A stretch of 29,162 bases of DNA, taken from the NCBI GenBank assembly GCA_020850295.1, contig JADZEV010000009.1, positions 1 through 29,162 of the forward strand, given 5' to 3'. Shown here one piece after another: positions 28,028 to 29,162 of this stretch. The notes under the pieces are model-generated. The model was not told the DNA's origin, searched no databases, and saw only the letters and a program-made list of their open reading frames with translations. Numbering within the stretch: the stretch's first letter is position 1; every line of letters starts with the position of its first letter. A program made the translations under genes and the position numbers. Origin of the DNA: Candidatus Nomurabacteria bacterium. GTDB lineage: Bacteria; Patescibacteriota; Minisyncoccia; Phycocordibacterales; UBA9973.

Positions 28028-28261
28028 ATGAAAAAAGATCAGTCTTCAAAAAGGAAGCAGTTTCGTTTTAAGGTTAATGACAACCAATTTAAAACATCGA
28101 GTTGGACAGGTGGCATCATTGCTCGTTGTGTAACCGTTGCTAAAACTGATAAAGGAGTAGCAGTCCGTGATACTAAAGATCCTGACAAAAATACTCTTTA
28201 CTTTAAAAAAGGAGAATGGAAAGCCTTCATAAAAGGTGTTAAGGCCGGTGAGTTTGATTAA
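28028..28261 (+). CDS. DUF397-domain protein
   Basis: 77 residues. From about residue 20 the domain reads FKTSSWTGGI, RCVTVAKTDKGVAVRDTKDP, LYFKKGEWKAFIKGVKAGEFD, which matches DUF397 well, including the closing W-AF--GV--GEFD. DUF397 is best known from actinobacteria, where it often sits beside XRE-family regulators. No such regulator is adjacent here. A basic N-terminus (MKKDQSSKRKQFRFK) precedes it. Function unknown; regulatory-partner or toxin-antitoxin-like roles have been proposed for some members. Confidence 0.75.
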   Translation: MKKDQSSKRKQFRFKVNDNQFKTSSWTGGIIARCVTVAKTDKGVAVRDTKDPDKNTLYFKKGEWKAFIKGVKAGEFD

Positions 28262-28283
28262 TTTTTTAAAAAGATTTTAGCTT

Positions 28284-28310
28284 ATAGTGAGGATTATCCT
28301 CACTATTTTT
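28284..28310 (+). terminator. Terminator of the DUF397 gene
   Basis: ATAGTGAGGAT-T-ATCCTCACTAT, a perfect 11-bp inverted repeat plus a T run, ending at the base before the next ATG. It also contains a TATAGT -10-like hexamer. Confidence 0.7.
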
Positions 28311-28880
28311 ATGAATAGAAAAAAACCAAAATTATATATAATTCCAGGTTGGGGTGAAAAGATTACTATGAAAGGATATAAGGGAATAGTTTCTTTCACA
28401 AAAGAAAGGTATGAGGTTGTGCCTCTAAATTTTATTTCAAAAAAAGGCTTATTATTTTCAGAAAATATTAAAATAGTTGATAGGCAAATAAATAAAGTTT
28501 CTTCTAAAGACATCATACTTGGTTTCTCTGCCGGTGCTTTAATAGCTTATAAAATGTCTGTTAAATTTAAATTTAAACTTGCGATTATCTGTTCAATAAG
28601 TGCAATTATAGAAAACGATTTATCAATGTATCCCAAGAAGGAGGTCGATAAGATTTTTACAAAATCTGAAATTAATGATCTAAATAAAATAAAATATGGT
28701 AAAGCAAAATCCAAGACTATTTTTATCATTGGTTCCAATGAGTCAAAGGAGGTTATATCTAGAAGTAAAAAACTTTATGAAAAAAATAATTCAACTTTAA
28801 TTTATATAGGTAATCAAGGTCATAGCTTTTCTGGTAAATATGTTGATAGAGTTAAAAAAGAAATTTTTGACATTTCTTAA
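28311..28880 (+). CDS. Alpha/beta-hydrolase-like protein
   Basis: 189 residues from ATG 28311; an in-frame GTG at 28287 lies inside the terminator stem. N-terminal strand and oxyanion-like loop (LYIIPGWGE), nucleophile elbow LGFSAGAL (Ser near residue 73), TIFIIGSNES as the strand usually carrying the acid, and GNQGHSFSG with the likely catalytic His. No lid or membrane segment, so a small cytoplasmic esterase or thioesterase is likely. How it is transcribed is unclear, as it abuts a terminator. Confidence 0.65.
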   Translation: MNRKKPKLYIIPGWGEKITMKGYKGIVSFTKERYEVVPLNFISKKGLLFSENIKIVDRQINKVSSKDIILGFSAGALIAYKMSVKFKFKLAIICSISAIIENDLSMYPKKEVDKIFTKSEINDLNKIKYGKAKSKTIFIIGSNESKEVISRSKKLYEKNNSTLIYIGNQGHSFSGKYVDRVKKEIFDIS

Positions 28881-28895
28881 CTACTAACCTATTAT
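28867..28895 (+). promoter_or_regulatory. Promoter of the 42-residue basic peptide
   Basis: TTGACA (28867-28872), 17-nt spacer, TATTAT (28890-28895); leader about 13 nt. It overlaps the end of the hydrolase gene. Confidence 0.7.
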
Positions 28896-28914
28896 TAAAA
28901 TAAAAATAATATCT

Positions 28915-29043
28915 ATGTCAATGTTTGACCTATTTTTCAGTAACAGGGTAATTAAGTTAAAAGTACCAAACTGTAAAAATGAATTAAAAACTGTTAAAAC
29001 AAAAAGCAAAAAAGTAAAAGTAAAAAACAACTTAAAACCTTAA
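28915..29043 (+). CDS. 42-residue lysine-rich peptide
   Basis: MSMFDLFFSNRVIKLKVPNC followed by a very basic tail (KTVKTKSKKVKVKNNLKP), about one third lysine. The near-consensus promoter and a terminator right after the stop make it a credible small gene. A nucleic-acid-binding or membrane-active peptide is possible; nothing more can be said. Confidence 0.55.
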   Translation: MSMFDLFFSNRVIKLKVPNCKNELKTVKTKSKKVKVKNNLKP

Positions 29044-29072
29044 AAAAGGCCCTAATACATAAAGGGCCTTTT
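29044..29072 (+). terminator. Terminator after the basic peptide gene
   Basis: AAAAGGCCCT/AGGGCCTTTT with a 9-nt loop. Confidence 0.85.
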
Positions 29073-29110
29073 AAATATCCACAGTTTTTGCACATTTCTT
29101 GAGTAAAAAT

Positions 29111-29140
29111 TTGACAAAATCCTCATTTTCTGTATATAAT
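29111..29140 (+). promoter_or_regulatory. Promoter reading out of the window
   Basis: TTGACA (29111-29116), 18-nt spacer, TATAAT (29135-29140). The gene it serves lies beyond the edge. A one-mismatch DnaA box ATATCCACA lies upstream at 29075-29083. Confidence 0.65.
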
Positions 29141-29162
29141 AAACTCAAACGTACGAGAGTAC

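Noticed and set aside
1..29162. Alternative genetic code with TGA as glycine or tryptophan
   Set aside because: Reading frames of conserved proteins contain no internal TGA, tryptophan is TGG, and the ClpP-like gene ends at TGA.
1..29162. CRISPR array or cas genes
   Set aside because: No regularly spaced repeats and no Cas-like protein were seen.

Overview
The window looks like chromosomal DNA of a Candidate Phyla Radiation (Patescibacteria) bacterium, most likely a Parcubacteria-type lineage. It is AT-rich, densely packed with short genes, and uses the standard code (TGA is a stop). It carries the streamlined household set usual for such genomes: rpsO, nusA, ppa, tig, clpP, rny, cca, xth, HU, YraN, a single Xer-type recombinase and the TraD/VirD4-like ATPase common in this group. 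These sit among many small membrane, exported or unrecognised proteins. The lineage is inferred from gene content only; no 16S rRNA gene is present.

Layout. 1-2102 (minus strand): partial TraR/DksA protein, an anchored membrane protein, a NYN-domain nuclease-like protein and rpsO. 2149-5750 (plus): MYG1-family hydrolase, Xer recombinase, a GH25 lysozyme lipoprotein and a second lipoprotein with a tryptophan-rich membrane segment. 5751-6122 has no credible protein gene but several hairpins, a -10 box and a terminator, so it may encode an RNA. 6123-7730 (plus): xth and two small genes. 7797-9196 (minus): two paralogous genes of unknown family. 9251-12576: cca, tRNA-Arg, an HTH/endonuclease-like gene, tRNA-Gly(GCC), a gene-free AT-rich stretch, yraN, tRNA-Pro and tRNA-Gly(TCC). 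This segment holds a striking cluster of parS-like palindromes and one exact DnaA box, so it may lie near the chromosome origin. 12577-15247: a duplicated tRNA end, a small unknown gene, a fatty acid desaturase and HU. 15289-19483: a membrane protein, the TraD/VirD4-like ATPase and a ClpP-like protein. 19536-20369: three small genes. 20406-22491: clpP-rny operon. 22646-23735: a small unknown gene and an LpxC homologue. 23811-25639: an exported protein, a membrane protein and trigger factor. 25756-27832: a small membrane protein and the nusA-ppa operon. 28028-29043: a DUF397 protein, an alpha/beta-hydrolase-like protein and a 42-residue basic peptide.

Expression. Two start architectures stand out. 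In one group (DksA-like, xth, VirD4-like, and the genes starting at 19759, 20187 and 25639) a -10 box, often of the extended TGn type, ends exactly 6 nt before the ATG, so the mRNAs should be leaderless. In the other group a TTGACA/TATAAT-type promoter is followed by a 15-40 nt A-rich leader. I saw no convincing Shine-Dalgarno sequence in either group. Nearly every transcription unit ends in a strong rho-independent terminator, and several are shared by convergent genes.

How the genes fit together. Protein quality control and RNA decay (tig, clpP, rny) and transcription or phosphate metabolism (nusA, ppa) form small conserved operons. Surface functions (GH25 lipoprotein, second lipoprotein, desaturase, LpxC-like deacetylase, secretion-type ATPase) suggest envelope remodelling or contact with another cell. 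That last point is inference.
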